A stretch of 64,000 nt of DNA from Bog-473 sp963763575 (GCA_963763575.1 CAVXPD010000002.1:1-64000); one strand, 5' to 3'. Positions 36,815 to 46,289 are shown, counted from the first letter of the stretch. The notes: generated by a model from the sequence alone, not told the origin. Numbers and translations are program-made.

Positions 36815-38293
36815 TTAACCAATCTGTGAGGTGGCAGCAGAGTTCATCAACTGGACTGCGTCCACAGGCACCAAGTAGCCAGAGAACAGGTCCTTGATCG
36901 TTGACAGGTCCCACTTGAGCACAAAAGCGAAATGGTTCGGATAGAGGCTGGTGAGCTGACTCGAAGTGAACGGCACAGTAGTGCCGAAGAGCGTGCAAAA
37001 GGCGGGGCTGTTACCTATACCGCCCAGCGTGGCGATCGGAGCGTCTACCTGGGGCGAACGCACCCCGCCGATTGTGTTCCCGTTCGTATCGTCTTGGAAC
37101 ACGACGGGCGAGGACTGGGTCGTGGCCAAGTACGGGGGCTGAGGCGGTGCAATCCCGAAGTCCACCCACAGGTTGAGCCAATGCACCGCCGAGTCGAGTG
37201 CCCAGTGCGTTCCACCAGTGTTGATTGGCTCGTTGCAGTTGGGCAGCGCCGGATTGGGACTCGTGGGTGGGTTCTGCATGGCGGCCAAGTTCTCGACCGC
37301 ACCCTGACCGTTTCCGATGTCGTTCGGTCCGATGTTGAGACCGTAGTCATCGAAGTGCGAACTACCAGCGACCTCCCAAAGGCGGAAGTTGCGTGGATTG
37401 CCGAAGAAGGTACGGTCCGTCAGGTTGCTGTTGAACACGTCGGTTTCCGTCTCGAATTCGAGGACCGGCACGCCGAGATCGCTTCGGATAGTCGTCGGGG
37501 TGGGGGCCGAGACGGAGGTCTGCGGCGCTTGGGATAGGGGAGCCCCGGTGCCAAATTGGCTGTGCACGAGAAACCCGTTATAGGCGTGCGCTATCGGCTG
37601 CACGGCGTCGATGTAGGTCATGAGGCGCCCGGCCGACTGCGACTCACCGGCCGCGACCAGCTTGTGGGGGGTCAAGCCACCGAGGATCTGGGCCGAGTCG
37701 TCGCGGACCGTTTGGCCGGCCTGCGAGTAGATGTCGTACGAGAAACTGTCACTAGGGATCGAGAGCGACGAGTATTCCGACGGATCGGTGGTCTTCGCCG
37801 CGTTGACACCGACAGCCTGCGCGGAAACGCCCACCCAAGCGAAGCCCTCCCGGATCAGTTCATTGTGGGTCAGCGTCCAATCCGGGGCGTCGTCTAATCC
37901 GCCGCTGACGTTGAGCCACTCGACCACGACTGTCCCGTTGAATTTCCTCGGATCGATCGGGCGGTCGACTGCGATCCGTGTGGTGTACGGCGCGCTCGCG
38001 CCGGGGGTGACATTCCACTTGCCGTCGCTGGTCAGGGGGGTCACCTGTACGTAGGAGCTGGCCGTGCCCGAGAGGAAGTATTCGGAACTCTCGTAGCCGA
38101 CCTGCGACAGGTTGAAGTTCGTGCCCAAGAGGGTGCCGTTGTAGGTGGGAGACCCCACTGGCTCGGGAGTGACGGTCACGCCCGGAGCGGCCGCCGCAGT
38201 GCCTGCGCCAAAAAGCCCGACAGGATAGGCAAGCAACACCAACAGCAAGATGCTGAGCATCGATGTCGGCGCGGCAAAACAGCGACGTGTCAT
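36815..38293 (-). CDS. Exported alpha/beta-hydrolase-domain protein (PF20091-like)
   Basis: The 492-residue protein starts at ATG 38293 with GGGGAGGG upstream. It has a signal peptide (MLSILLLVLLAYPVGLFGAG, cleavage near TAAAAPG). The mature part carries VVVEWLNVSGGLDDAPDWTL, the serine motif AAGESQSAGRL (about residue 215) and a histidine in EVAGSSHFDDYG. These match the alpha/beta hydrolase domain family often seen in actinobacteria with unknown substrates. It is likely secreted or periplasmic and stands alone. Confidence 0.83.
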   Translation of the reverse strand: MTRRCFAAPTSMLSILLLVLLAYPVGLFGAGTAAAAPGVTVTPEPVGSPTYNGTLLGTNFNLSQVGYESSEYFLSGTASSYVQVTPLTSDGKWNVTPGASAPYTTRIAVDRPIDPRKFNGTVVVEWLNVSGGLDDAPDWTLTHNELIREGFAWVGVSAQAVGVNAAKTTDPSEYSSLSIPSDSFSYDIYSQAGQTVRDDSAQILGGLTPHKLVAAGESQSAGRLMTYIDAVQPIAHAYNGFLVHSQFGTGAPLSQAPQTSVSAPTPTTIRSDLGVPVLEFETETDVFNSNLTDRTFFGNPRNFRLWEVAGSSHFDDYGLNIGPNDIGNGQGAVENLAAMQNPPTSPNPALPNCNEPINTGGTHWALDSAVHWLNLWVDFGIAPPQPPYLATTQSSPVVFQDDTNGNTIGGVRSPQVDAPIATLGGIGNSPAFCTLFGTTVPFTSSQLTSLYPNHFAFVLKWDLSTIKDLFSGYLVPVDAVQLMNSAATSQIG

Positions 38294-38596
38294 TGGACCC
38301 TCCCCATCGTTGCCACCGTCCTGACACGAAGTGCCCACTCTGTCAGGACGTGCCATGCAAAGTAATGGAGCGAAGTTCGTGAGTCAAGCGGTCGACTTAT
38401 AGAACTTCGGAGCCGCGAGCAGCACTGCATACGACTAGCGGAGTCCGTGAGTTCACGAGCCCACTTTTTCAGTTTGTAGCTACTAACACGGCGCTCTCTC
38501 AACTGCTCAAGTCCGGAAGAGCTGTCTCCTTCCTTCGGGCGTCGGCGATCCGGTCCCTCACCGAACTCGACGATGGAACCGTCCCCATCTCAAGCG
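38294..38596. other. Short intergenic region
   Basis: About 300 bases; promoter space for the exported hydrolase. No gene seen. Confidence 0.3.
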
Positions 38597-39295
38597 CTAT
38601 TCGCCGGTAAAGCGAAACTCTTGCTGCCAAGGACCGTCGGAGTGGACAACCTCCCAATAGCGTTTCGCGATGTTCTCGGGGTCGAAGGCGGTGCCCGCAA
38701 CGATCTGCCCGGCGATCGTCAGTGTCGCCACACGGATGCCATCTGACGCCAGATCGGCTCCGAGCATGGTGGCGGCGGATCGGAGCGCGGCTTTGCCGAG
38801 GGAAACGGTCGCGAGGGCTGGGATCGGATGATCTGCGAAACCGCCACCGGTCACGATGATGGTGCCGGTGCCGGCCGCCCGCATGGCCGGCGCGGCGACC
38901 TGCGCCACGACGATGGCGCCGATGACGTCAACTGCATAGGCCACCTGCAGGTGTTCGACGCTCGAGCTCAGGAGCGTGTCCGGAGCTCCCACGACTGCGT
39001 TGTAGATGATGAGCCCGGGCGCGCCCTCTTCGTTGTAGAGCTCGGCCATGCGAGCTCTAAGACCTTCAGAGTCGCTGGCATCGACCGCGATCGTGTCAAT
39101 TTGGTCCCCGGTCTCAGCGAGGCGGTCAGCGAGATCGCGGAGTCCGTCAGTGCTGCGAGCGGCCAAGGTCACTCGATAGCCGCCGTCGGCGAAGCGACGA
39201 GCGATGGCCATTCCTAGGCCCGGTCCGGCACCGAGCAGCAGAAGGTGACGGTTGTCGGTCGAAGAGCCAGAGTGAATAACTGAATCGTCGGGCAT
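38597..39295 (-). CDS. Short-chain dehydrogenase/reductase, atypical active site
   Basis: The 232-residue protein starts at ATG 39295 (GGGAAGC upstream). It has LLLLGAGPGLGMAIARRFAD (GxGxG cofactor loop), YNAVVG in place of NNAG, and IIVTGGGFADHP followed by LATVSLGKAALRSAA. The usual YxxxK is VSLGK here, with no Tyr, so classical catalysis is doubtful. Similar proteins are annotated as SDRs beside LysR regulators. It lies between the exported hydrolase and the LysR gene on the same strand. Confidence 0.75.
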   Translation of the reverse strand: MPDDSVIHSGSSTDNRHLLLLGAGPGLGMAIARRFADGGYRVTLAARSTDGLRDLADRLAETGDQIDTIAVDASDSEGLRARMAELYNEEGAPGLIIYNAVVGAPDTLLSSSVEHLQVAYAVDVIGAIVVAQVAAPAMRAAGTGTIIVTGGGFADHPIPALATVSLGKAALRSAATMLGADLASDGIRVATLTIAGQIVAGTAFDPENIAKRYWEVVHSDGPWQQEFRFTGE

Positions 39296-39479
39296 GAGCT
39301 TGCTTCCCTTCGCATCGAACGTCCTAGAAGGTGGCCTTCGCATCTCTTGCTGGCTTCGGAGGAGCTTGCATCGAGGAAATCTAGTTAACTACTACGCGCC
39401 CACCGGGACAGCGTTCGACGGAACACCTTCGAGGGTTGCACGTGTTGCTAGAGGTCGTACCCCATCTGCGAACCTCCGT

Positions 39480-40391
39480 TCAAGCAGGAGGCCAATATGC
39501 TTCGGCGGGGGGCGTTCGCCAGCCGCAGGTTGAGGCGTGGTCAATCAGAGCCTGGGTCGCTCGAGCCACCCTCGGCCGGGCGTCATCGGCGCGGTGGAGC
39601 AGTGTCCACGCCCAGAGAGGTACCGGGGACTTCACAGGTCGGCGGGTCAACGTCGGAGGCATCGGCGCTGCGTGGCGCTTCGGTGATTCGAGCACCGGCC
39701 GACCCAAGCGGGCGACGTGGTCGAAGAATGCAGGTCCGGCAACACCGCCGTCATCGATATTGGTCACTGACGCCCGGTTGGCCGTGGCAAAGGCAGACGC
39801 GTAGCGGTTCCAGGACGACCACGACGATTCGTCCACATCGATGAGCACGGTGACCTCAGCAGCCGACACGCTCTCGCGATGTGTTGCCTGATGTGCGCGG
39901 GGCATGATGGCTTCGAGTGGTTCGTACCACAACAAGTGGGCGGACAAATGCAACCGTTCGATCTCGTTCTCTTCAATCCAGGCGATGGCCAAGTCGAGGC
40001 TTCCTTCCGCCACTCGCAGTACTTGGGTGTGTGAGGGGAGGACCCATTCGTCGACACGTACCCGCGGGTCGGATATGGCTGCTGCTTCGGGGGGCAACCA
40101 ACTCACATAGCCCAGCCGCAGTGGTAACTCCCCACCACCCGTGCGGGCTCGGTCGAAGGCGCGTGCAGCCGCGGCCAAGACTTCTCGAGCATCGGCCAGG
40201 AACTGGTTGCCGGCTGGGGTCAATTCCACGTGGCGGCGGTCCCGGACCAAGAGCTGGGTCCCGAGCTCACGTTCGAGGCTGCTGATCTGCTGGGACAACG
40301 AAGGCCCCGCAAGGTGAAGACGCTCTGCCGCTCGACCAAAATGCAGTTCCTCGGCAACGGCGACGAAGTAGTTCAGCTGCCGCAGTTCCAC
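39480..40391 (-). CDS. LysR-family transcriptional regulator
   Basis: The 303-residue protein starts at a GTG (VELRQLNYFVAVAEELHFGR) and has the LysR winged helix (AAERLHLAGPSLSQQISSLE; RELGTQLLVRDRRHVELTPA) plus an effector-binding domain. It is divergent from the VOC gene at 40592 and the catabolic genes behind it, the usual arrangement for activation of a target operon by an aromatic or related ligand. The effector is unknown. Confidence 0.86.
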   Translation of the reverse strand: MELRQLNYFVAVAEELHFGRAAERLHLAGPSLSQQISSLERELGTQLLVRDRRHVELTPAGNQFLADAREVLAAAARAFDRARTGGGELPLRLGYVSWLPPEAAAISDPRVRVDEWVLPSHTQVLRVAEGSLDLAIAWIEENEIERLHLSAHLLWYEPLEAIMPRAHQATHRESVSAAEVTVLIDVDESSWSSWNRYASAFATANRASVTNIDDGGVAGPAFFDHVARLGRPVLESPKRHAAPMPPTLTRRPVKSPVPLWAWTLLHRADDARPRVARATQALIDHASTCGWRTPPAEAYWPPA

Positions 40392-40591
40392 GCCGTCGAT
40401 CGTATAGCTGGGATGATAGGCGAGGCCTACCACTGCTTGGTCATAAGTCGTGGACGAAAGGCGGTGGCAAGCGTTTACTCGTGTCGAGCACCGTCATTTT
40501 ACGAAACAGAAGCGTTTGCGCCCAAGGCAGCTCGTCAAGCGCAATGTGTTGCTCGATAATCCGAGAACCCCTAAGAAAGCAAGAGGGAACA

Positions 40592-41233
40592 ATGAACGCA
40601 GCCGAATCACCCAACATGAATCTCGAAATTCAGGTCATCCCCGTATCAGACGTCGATCGAGCCAAGAGCTTCTACGAGCAGCTGGGTTGGAGACTCGACG
40701 ATGACGCTGCACCCCTCGAGGGGCTCCGCATCGTCCAATTCACACCGCCAAGCTCCGGGACCTCGATCACGTTCGGCGGAGGACTCACTACGGCCGCGCC
40801 CGGCTCGGCCGAGGCCGGACTGACCGTGCCCGACATCAAGGCGGCCCACGACGGGCTCGTCGCCCTCGGCATTGACGTAAGCGACGTGTGGCACGGCCCG
40901 CCGTTCCCCGTCGAAGCGCGCCAACCCGGCCCCGACCCGGAGCGCACCAGTTACGGGTCCTTCTGCTCGTTCAGCGACCCGGACGGCAATCTGTGGCTGG
41001 TCCAAGAGGTCACCACTCGACTCCCAGGCCGGATCGACTCCGGCAGAGTCGAATTCGCCTCCGCAGAAGAGCTGGAGAACGCGCTATCGCGTGCCGAGGC
41101 GGCCCATGTCGAGCATCAGAAGCGCACGGGGCGGTCGCACCTCCTTCACCGGTCGAGCCAGGACGACACCTGGCCTGCCTGGTACGCCTGCTACATGGTG
41201 GCGGAGCAGTCCGGGAGCGATCTGCCGGCCTAA
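40592..41233 (+). CDS. VOC family protein with C-terminal extension
   Basis: The 213-residue protein starts at ATG 40592 after AAGAGGGAAC. Residues 8-145 form a glyoxalase fold (IQVIPVSDVDRAKSFYEQLG; LTVPDIKAAHDGLVALGIDV; FSDPDGNLWLVQEVTTRLPG). A helical tail of about 65 residues (EELENALSRAEAAHVEHQKR; WPAWYACYMVAEQ) follows; such tails occur in VOC proteins of catabolic clusters. It is the first gene of the plus-strand group facing lysR. Confidence 0.83.
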   Translation: MNAAESPNMNLEIQVIPVSDVDRAKSFYEQLGWRLDDDAAPLEGLRIVQFTPPSSGTSITFGGGLTTAAPGSAEAGLTVPDIKAAHDGLVALGIDVSDVWHGPPFPVEARQPGPDPERTSYGSFCSFSDPDGNLWLVQEVTTRLPGRIDSGRVEFASAEELENALSRAEAAHVEHQKRTGRSHLLHRSSQDDTWPAWYACYMVAEQSGSDLPA

Positions 41234-41338
41234 CCGATTTCGCGTCCAGCCCCGGCTGTCACTGCCCGGCGGCTGGGTAGCGGAGTCCCATATTCGATCC
41301 CGCGCTCAGCGGGGACCCCCAAAGGATGGAGTGAAGCA

Positions 41339-42178
41339 ATGCCTTCTATCGCCGTCGGCACTGAAAACGATGCCCCGATCCAGATCCACTACGAAGACCA
41401 CGGCAGTGGCGACCCGGTCGTGTTGATCCATGGATATCCGCTGGACGGCAACTCGTGGGAACGTCAGGAGCGGGAGCTGCTCGCTAACGGATATCGCGTG
41501 ATTAGCTACGACCGACGTGGCTTCGGTCGGTCGAGTCAGCCGACGCTCGGGTATGACTATGACACCTTCGCCGGCGACCTGAAGGTGCTACTGGACCAGC
41601 TCGGTCTGAGCGACGTCGTCCTCGTCGGTTTCTCGATGGGCACCGGGGAGGTGATCCGCTACCTCGCCACCTACGGATCGACGCGGGTGCGGAAAGCCGT
41701 TCTTCTCGGGGCTATCCCTCCCTTCGTGCTGAAGACCGACGACAACCCCGAGGGAGTGGATGACAAGGTGTTCGCCGATATTGAGGCGGCCATTGTTGCG
41801 GATCGCTATGCCTTCTTCGAAGGATTCTTGAACAACTTCTACAACGTCGATGTCCATGGCGGTACCCGCATCAGCGATCGGGCATGGCAGGCTAGCTTCA
41901 ACGTGGCCGCCGGCAGCTCACCCCACGCGACGTACGCGTGTGTCGATACCTGGCTGACCGACTTCCGCGCCGACCTCCCGAAGATCGACGTTCCGGTGCT
42001 CGTTCTGCACGGCACGGACGACCGGATCCTTCCGTTCGAGGTGACTGCGGTGCGGCTTCCGGCGTTGATCGCCGACTGCACGCTTGTCCCAGTCGACGGC
42101 GGGCCGCACAACATCGCGTGGACTTATCCCGACGAGGTCAACGAGGCGCTGCTCTCGTTTCTCGGCGAGACGAGGTAG
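41339..42178 (+). CDS. Alpha/beta hydrolase (non-heme chloroperoxidase-like)
   Basis: The 279-residue protein has VVLIHGYPLDGNSWERQE, the nucleophile motif GFSMGTGEV (about residue 100), the acid in LVLHGTDDRILP and the histidine in GGPHNIAW near the end. It is closest to cofactor-free haloperoxidase-type esterases; the biological reaction is probably ester or lactone hydrolysis. It is the intact paralogue of the broken gene at 12182 (shared WERQERxL, YDRRGFGxSSQP). It lies about 100 bp after the VOC gene in the same direction. Confidence 0.86.
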   Translation: MPSIAVGTENDAPIQIHYEDHGSGDPVVLIHGYPLDGNSWERQERELLANGYRVISYDRRGFGRSSQPTLGYDYDTFAGDLKVLLDQLGLSDVVLVGFSMGTGEVIRYLATYGSTRVRKAVLLGAIPPFVLKTDDNPEGVDDKVFADIEAAIVADRYAFFEGFLNNFYNVDVHGGTRISDRAWQASFNVAAGSSPHATYACVDTWLTDFRADLPKIDVPVLVLHGTDDRILPFEVTAVRLPALIADCTLVPVDGGPHNIAWTYPDEVNEALLSFLGETR

Positions 42179-42258
42179 TCCCATTCCAGTGCATGTGATC
42201 GGGTGGCATCTGATTGACCCGCGCGAGGTCTAGGCAGACTGTGACCGAGGAGTCGTAA

Positions 42259-42561
42259 ATGGAGTTTCTCGTCCAGTTCGAGTTGGAGATCCCGGTAGAA
42301 GTTGCCGAGTCCGAAGTCGAAGAGCTCCAGAGAGCAGAAGCTGATGCGGCAGAGACGCTGGCGAGCGAGGGGCGCCTCATCCGGCTATGGAGTGCTTCAA
42401 CTGGAAACAGTCAATCGAAGGTCCTTGGCCTCTATCGAGCCGGCAGCCCAGGAAAACTCGACGAACTCTTGTCCGCTCTGCCATTGCGCAAATGGATGCG
42501 GATATCCATCCAGCCGCTCTTTCAGCATCCCAACGACCCAGCGGTCCGAGCCGACGGTTGA
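42259..42561 (+). CDS. Muconolactone delta-isomerase-like protein
   Basis: The 100-residue protein (MEFLVQFELEIPVEVAESEV; EGRLIRLWSASTGNSQSKVL; LPLRKWMRISIQPLFQHPND) matches the ferredoxin-like muconolactone isomerase family in length and in its conserved LW and LPL elements. The enzyme moves a double bond in muconolactone during catechol breakdown in the beta-ketoadipate pathway. No catechol dioxygenase or muconate cycloisomerase is present here, so it may act on a related lactone made by its neighbours. Confidence 0.82.
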   Translation: MEFLVQFELEIPVEVAESEVEELQRAEADAAETLASEGRLIRLWSASTGNSQSKVLGLYRAGSPGKLDELLSALPLRKWMRISIQPLFQHPNDPAVRADG

Positions 42562-42618
42562 ATCCCCGGTGACAACGCGCTGTACTACGACACCAAACGA
42601 CCCTCCTAGGAGCGCACG

Positions 42619-43092
42619 ATGAGCACGCGGCTTCCCGAACCTCGCCTGAGGAAGATCTTCCGATTGGAGGCGAGCCTGGGCGAGGCTCTCGACGGCGGGA
42701 ACGTGGCCCAAGGGCGACGGCGCATTGTCCCGCTGACAGGCGGCAGATTTGCCGGGCCTGAGCTCAACGGCACACTTCTCCCTGGATCCAGCGCGGATTG
42801 GCAGATCATTTTGCCTGACGGCACGGCACTTGGAGACATGCGCTACACGCTGCGGTCCGATCACGGCGAGTTGCTCTACGTCCGTTCGCAAGGGGTGCGC
42901 CACGGCAGCAGGGAGATTCTCGCCCGGCTCGGTCAGGGTGAGGAGGTCGACGCGAGCGAATACGTGTTCCGGACGGCAATACAGATCGAGACGGCGGCAC
43001 CGGATTTCGACTGGCTGAACAAGGGCGTGTTCATCGGTGTCGGCGGTCGCCAACCTGGAGCCGTGATCTACGAGGTCTACCTGGTCGAATGA
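42619..43092 (+). CDS. DUF3237 family protein
   Basis: The 157-residue protein has the DUF3237 pattern: RKIFRLEASLGEALDGGNVA, GRFAGPELNGTLLPGSSADW, and FDWLNKGVFIGVGGR near the C-terminus. The family is a small beta barrel of unknown function found in catabolic clusters. Its TGA overlaps the ATG of the following SDR gene (ATGA), so translation is coupled. Confidence 0.83.
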   Translation: MSTRLPEPRLRKIFRLEASLGEALDGGNVAQGRRRIVPLTGGRFAGPELNGTLLPGSSADWQIILPDGTALGDMRYTLRSDHGELLYVRSQGVRHGSREILARLGQGEEVDASEYVFRTAIQIETAAPDFDWLNKGVFIGVGGRQPGAVIYEVYLVE

Positions 43093-43835
43093 ACCCATCA
43101 CCCGGTAGCACTGCACAACCCGCACCTGCACCGTCAAGCCGGAGGGTCGTAATTGTCACCGGCGGCTCTCGTGGCATTGGCGCAGGGCTCGTCACTGGCT
43201 TCCGACGGGAGGGGTATGCCGTCGTCGCTATCTCACGATCGATCGTCCATGCTGACGAGGATGCCTTCTTCACGATTCGAGGTGACATCACCGAAGAGCA
43301 GACTGCTGGGAAGGTGGTGGAACAAACTCTTGATCGCTTCGGACGGATCGACTGCCTGGTCAACGACGCGGGAGTGTTCATCGGCAAGCCCTTCATGGAC
43401 TACACGCGAGACGACTACGTCTTGATCACCTCCGTGAACCTGGCTGGGTTCTTTTACGTTACCCAGCGAGTCATTGGTCAGATGGTCTCCCAGGGGAGCG
43501 GCCATGTGGTCAACGTGACGACCAGTCTCGTCAACAAAGCCGACAGCAGAACGCCAGCAGCGCTCACGACCCTCACGAAGGGCGGCTTAGACGCCGCGAC
43601 CCGCTCGCTGGCCATTGAGTACGCGTCACGCGGGATTCGGGTGAATGCTGTCGCTCTGGGAGTAATCCGGACGACAGACGACGCCGCCTCCTACGCGGGT
43701 ACGGCAGAGCTTCACCCCCTCGGCCGACTCGGTGAAATCGGCGACGTTGTCGATGGTGTGCTCTACCTTGAGCGGGCCACGTTTGTCACCGGGGAGACTC
43801 TTCATATCGACGGGGGCCAAGCCGCTGGAACCTGA
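43089..43835 (+). CDS. SDR-family oxidoreductase, catalytic Tyr not conserved
   Basis: The 248-residue protein has the cofactor loop VVIVTGGSRGIGAGLVTG, NDAGVFIGKP, and VVNVTTSLVNKADSRTPAAL followed by TTLTKGGLDAATRSLA. The Lys of the YxxxK motif is kept (TLTKGG) but the Tyr position is Thr, as in a subgroup of SDRs. It ends with the substrate-loop and dimer element VTGETLHIDGGQ. It overlaps the DUF3237 gene by 4 bases. Confidence 0.82.
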   Translation: MNPSPGSTAQPAPAPSSRRVVIVTGGSRGIGAGLVTGFRREGYAVVAISRSIVHADEDAFFTIRGDITEEQTAGKVVEQTLDRFGRIDCLVNDAGVFIGKPFMDYTRDDYVLITSVNLAGFFYVTQRVIGQMVSQGSGHVVNVTTSLVNKADSRTPAALTTLTKGGLDAATRSLAIEYASRGIRVNAVALGVIRTTDDAASYAGTAELHPLGRLGEIGDVVDGVLYLERATFVTGETLHIDGGQAAGT

Positions 43836-44115
43836 CGTCACCGATGGTCAGCTAGGCCCACTCCCACACCTTCGACGAAAGCCGCGGCACCAGTGCCGGC
43901 AGAGGTCGGCAGCGCCGGCACCGTTGGGACGGGCCATCTGGACGTTGCCATGAAGCGTGGCTTAGCACCGTATCGCTCTGGTCCTTGTCTCAAACTCGCT
44001 ATCGCCTAGGCGGGGCTGCGAGCTCACGCGGTTCGCAGAACTAGATTGGGCGGGTCGCTTTGTCGTAGGGATTGAAATAGATTCGCCACTGACACGACAA
44101 CGGAGCAGGCGACAA

Positions 44116-45144
44116 TTGACCGACTACAACCCTGCCGAGGGTCGCTACCGCACCATGACCTACCGCCGTTGTGGGCGCAGCGGCCTGCTCTTGCCTGCGG
44201 TGTCGCTCGGGCTGTGGCAGAACTTCGGTGACGACCGGCCCCTCGACACGCAACGCGCGACCCTCCGTCGAGCCTTTGACCTGGGCATCACCCACTTCGA
44301 CCTGGCCAACAACTACGGCCCCCCCTACGGGAGCGCCGAGACCAACTTCGCCCGGATACTCCACGACGACTTCCGCGACCACCGCGATGAACTCGTCATC
44401 TCCACTAAGGCCGGTTGGGACATGTGGCCGGGGCCATACGGCGACCTCGGCTCCCGCAAGTACCTGCTCGCCAGTCTCGACCAGAGCCTACGGCGGCTCG
44501 GGCTCGACTACGTCGACATCTTCTACCACCACCATTTCGACCCCGAAACGCCCATCGAGGAATCCCTCGGGGCGCTCCACAGTGCAGTCACCTCCGGCAA
44601 GGCCCTCTATGTCGGCATCTCCTCCTATTCTGACGAGCGCACGGCCGAAGCGGTCAGCATCCTCCGCCAGCTCGGCACTCCGCTGCTCATAAATCAACCG
44701 TCGTACTCGATGTTCAACCGCTGGATCGAAGACCGCCTGCTCGACGTCCTTGGGTCCGAAGGAGTCGGGTGCATCGCATTCTCTGTGTTGGCGCAGGGAC
44801 TCTTGACCGACCGATACCTCAATGGGATCCCTCCGGGCTCCAGAGCCTCTTTGGATGGCTCCCTCAGTCGCGACATGCTCAACGACGAAAATCTCGCCCG
44901 CATCCGGGCCCTCAATGACGTCGCGCTCGGGCGAGAGCAGTCCCTCGCGCAGATGGCGATCGCCTGGGCGTTGCGCGACCCGCGAGTGACTTCCGTGCTG
45001 ATCGGGGCCAGCAGCGTCGACCAGCTCGAACAAAACGTGAAGGCCCTCGACAACCTGGGCTTTACTGTCGATGAGATGGCTGCGATCGACCGTTATGCCG
45101 TCGATGCCGGCATCGACTTATGGCGAACCCCGGCCACATCCTGA
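44116..45144 (+). CDS. Aldo/keto reductase (YghZ-like)
   Basis: The 342-residue protein starts at a TTG (GGAGCAGG upstream). It has the AKR catalytic set: FDLANNYGPPYGSAE (Asp/Tyr), VISTKAGWDMWPG (Lys) and DIFYHHHFDPETPIEE (His), and a C-terminal NADPH-binding stretch (IGASSVDQLEQNVKAL). The GWDMWPGPYGD loop is typical of the YghZ/KCNAB-like AKRs that reduce methylglyoxal and other aldehydes. It lies 280 bp after the SDR. Confidence 0.88.
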   Translation: MTDYNPAEGRYRTMTYRRCGRSGLLLPAVSLGLWQNFGDDRPLDTQRATLRRAFDLGITHFDLANNYGPPYGSAETNFARILHDDFRDHRDELVISTKAGWDMWPGPYGDLGSRKYLLASLDQSLRRLGLDYVDIFYHHHFDPETPIEESLGALHSAVTSGKALYVGISSYSDERTAEAVSILRQLGTPLLINQPSYSMFNRWIEDRLLDVLGSEGVGCIAFSVLAQGLLTDRYLNGIPPGSRASLDGSLSRDMLNDENLARIRALNDVALGREQSLAQMAIAWALRDPRVTSVLIGASSVDQLEQNVKALDNLGFTVDEMAAIDRYAVDAGIDLWRTPATS

Positions 45145-45416
45145 ACAACTGCGCCTTTGGAGCGGCGCTTCACAATGGGGACTCTTTCGCGATGGAGCAA
45201 GATCGACTCGAGGAGATTTTCGTGGTCGCTTCGTGGGAGGAGCGTCTTCGCCGGACAGCGGGAGCGGACGCTGACCGCCACTGAACGCGCATATGAGGAG
45301 CGGGCGAAAGGACGGTCCGGGACCACCGCAAAAAACCTGGCATTTCTCCTTGGTGATCTCGACAGAAGTAGAGCGGGAGCGCTGGCGAGAGCGAAAGGTC
45401 TCCCTAGATTCGAGGA

Positions 45417-46289
45417 TCAGCCCCCGAGGGCTTGCGTAACCACGGTCACGTCCTTTGGACCGAGTCCGAGGTCGACGATCTGATCCCACTCCGCAGCCAA
45501 CGCGGCGAGCACCTTGAACTGCTCGGAGCCGCCGTCCCCAAGAGCGAGGTGGACATCCTTCAATGCGAGGTCGAGAGCGAACTCTGGCGAAAAATCATCT
45601 CGTTGAATCCGGCGCAGTTTTCCGGACTCCCATGCGGAGATGAGCGGTCCCCCGTCGAACGCTTCGACGACGCTCGCTGTCTGGAGCCCTAGCCGGTGCG
45701 CCAGTGCCAGCGAGTTAGCGACTCCCTCCGCGGTGAAAGCCAACAGCACGTTATTCACCAGCTTCATCCGAGAGCCGTTCCCGACTGGGCCGAGCCATAT
45801 GGTCCGCTGTCCCACTGCGTCGAACACAGGCTGAACGACAGGTCGGGCCTGATCCGGGCCGGAGGCGAATATCAACAGCGTGCCATTTTCCGCGGGCACT
45901 TTGCTTCCCGAAACGGGTGCGTCTACAAACAGAGCCTCCGGGCGCTGAGTTTCGAGAAGTGCTGATATCTGTAGGGTCGCCTCGAGCCCGATTGTGCTCA
46001 TTTGGGCCCACACCGCGTTGGGACGGAGAGCGTCGATAAGACCCTGGTCGGTGGCGATCGATCGGACTGCTTCAGCATTGGTCACCATCGTGACGACCAC
46101 ATCAGCGTCGGCAACAGCCTCAGCCACCGATCTCGCCACCTCAACGCCTGTCTCCGTAAACGCTTCAGTGACCGCGGGGTCTCGGTTCCAGATCACCAAT
46201 GGGATGGCCGATCGGTGAGCGGTCTGAGCCATGGCTCTTCCCATGGTTCCAAGACCGAGCACCGCCAGCTTTGGATTGTTAAGTGTCAT
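45417..46289 (-). CDS. NAD(P)-dependent oxidoreductase, 3-hydroxyisobutyrate dehydrogenase type
   Basis: The 290-residue protein starts at ATG 46289. It has the Rossmann loop LAVLGLGTMGRAMAQTAHRS, the substrate motif FVDAPVSGSKVPAENGTLLI and the catalytic Lys region GNGSRMKLVNNVLLAFTAEG. It belongs to the beta-hydroxyacid dehydrogenases, which oxidise 3-hydroxyacids or reduce semialdehydes and imines. It points away from the SnoaL gene across a short divergent promoter region. Confidence 0.87.
   Translation of the reverse strand: MTLNNPKLAVLGLGTMGRAMAQTAHRSAIPLVIWNRDPAVTEAFTETGVEVARSVAEAVADADVVVTMVTNAEAVRSIATDQGLIDALRPNAVWAQMSTIGLEATLQISALLETQRPEALFVDAPVSGSKVPAENGTLLIFASGPDQARPVVQPVFDAVGQRTIWLGPVGNGSRMKLVNNVLLAFTAEGVANSLALAHRLGLQTASVVEAFDGGPLISAWESGKLRRIQRDDFSPEFALDLALKDVHLALGDGGSEQFKVLAALAAEWDQIVDLGLGPKDVTVVTQALGG

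Noticed and set aside
41339..42178. True halogenating enzyme
   Set aside because: Cofactor-free chloroperoxidase is only a family name; the motifs support an esterase-like hydrolase.
45162..45283. Small frame after the aldo/keto reductase gene
   Set aside because: Very short, no family match and no conserved start; not supported.
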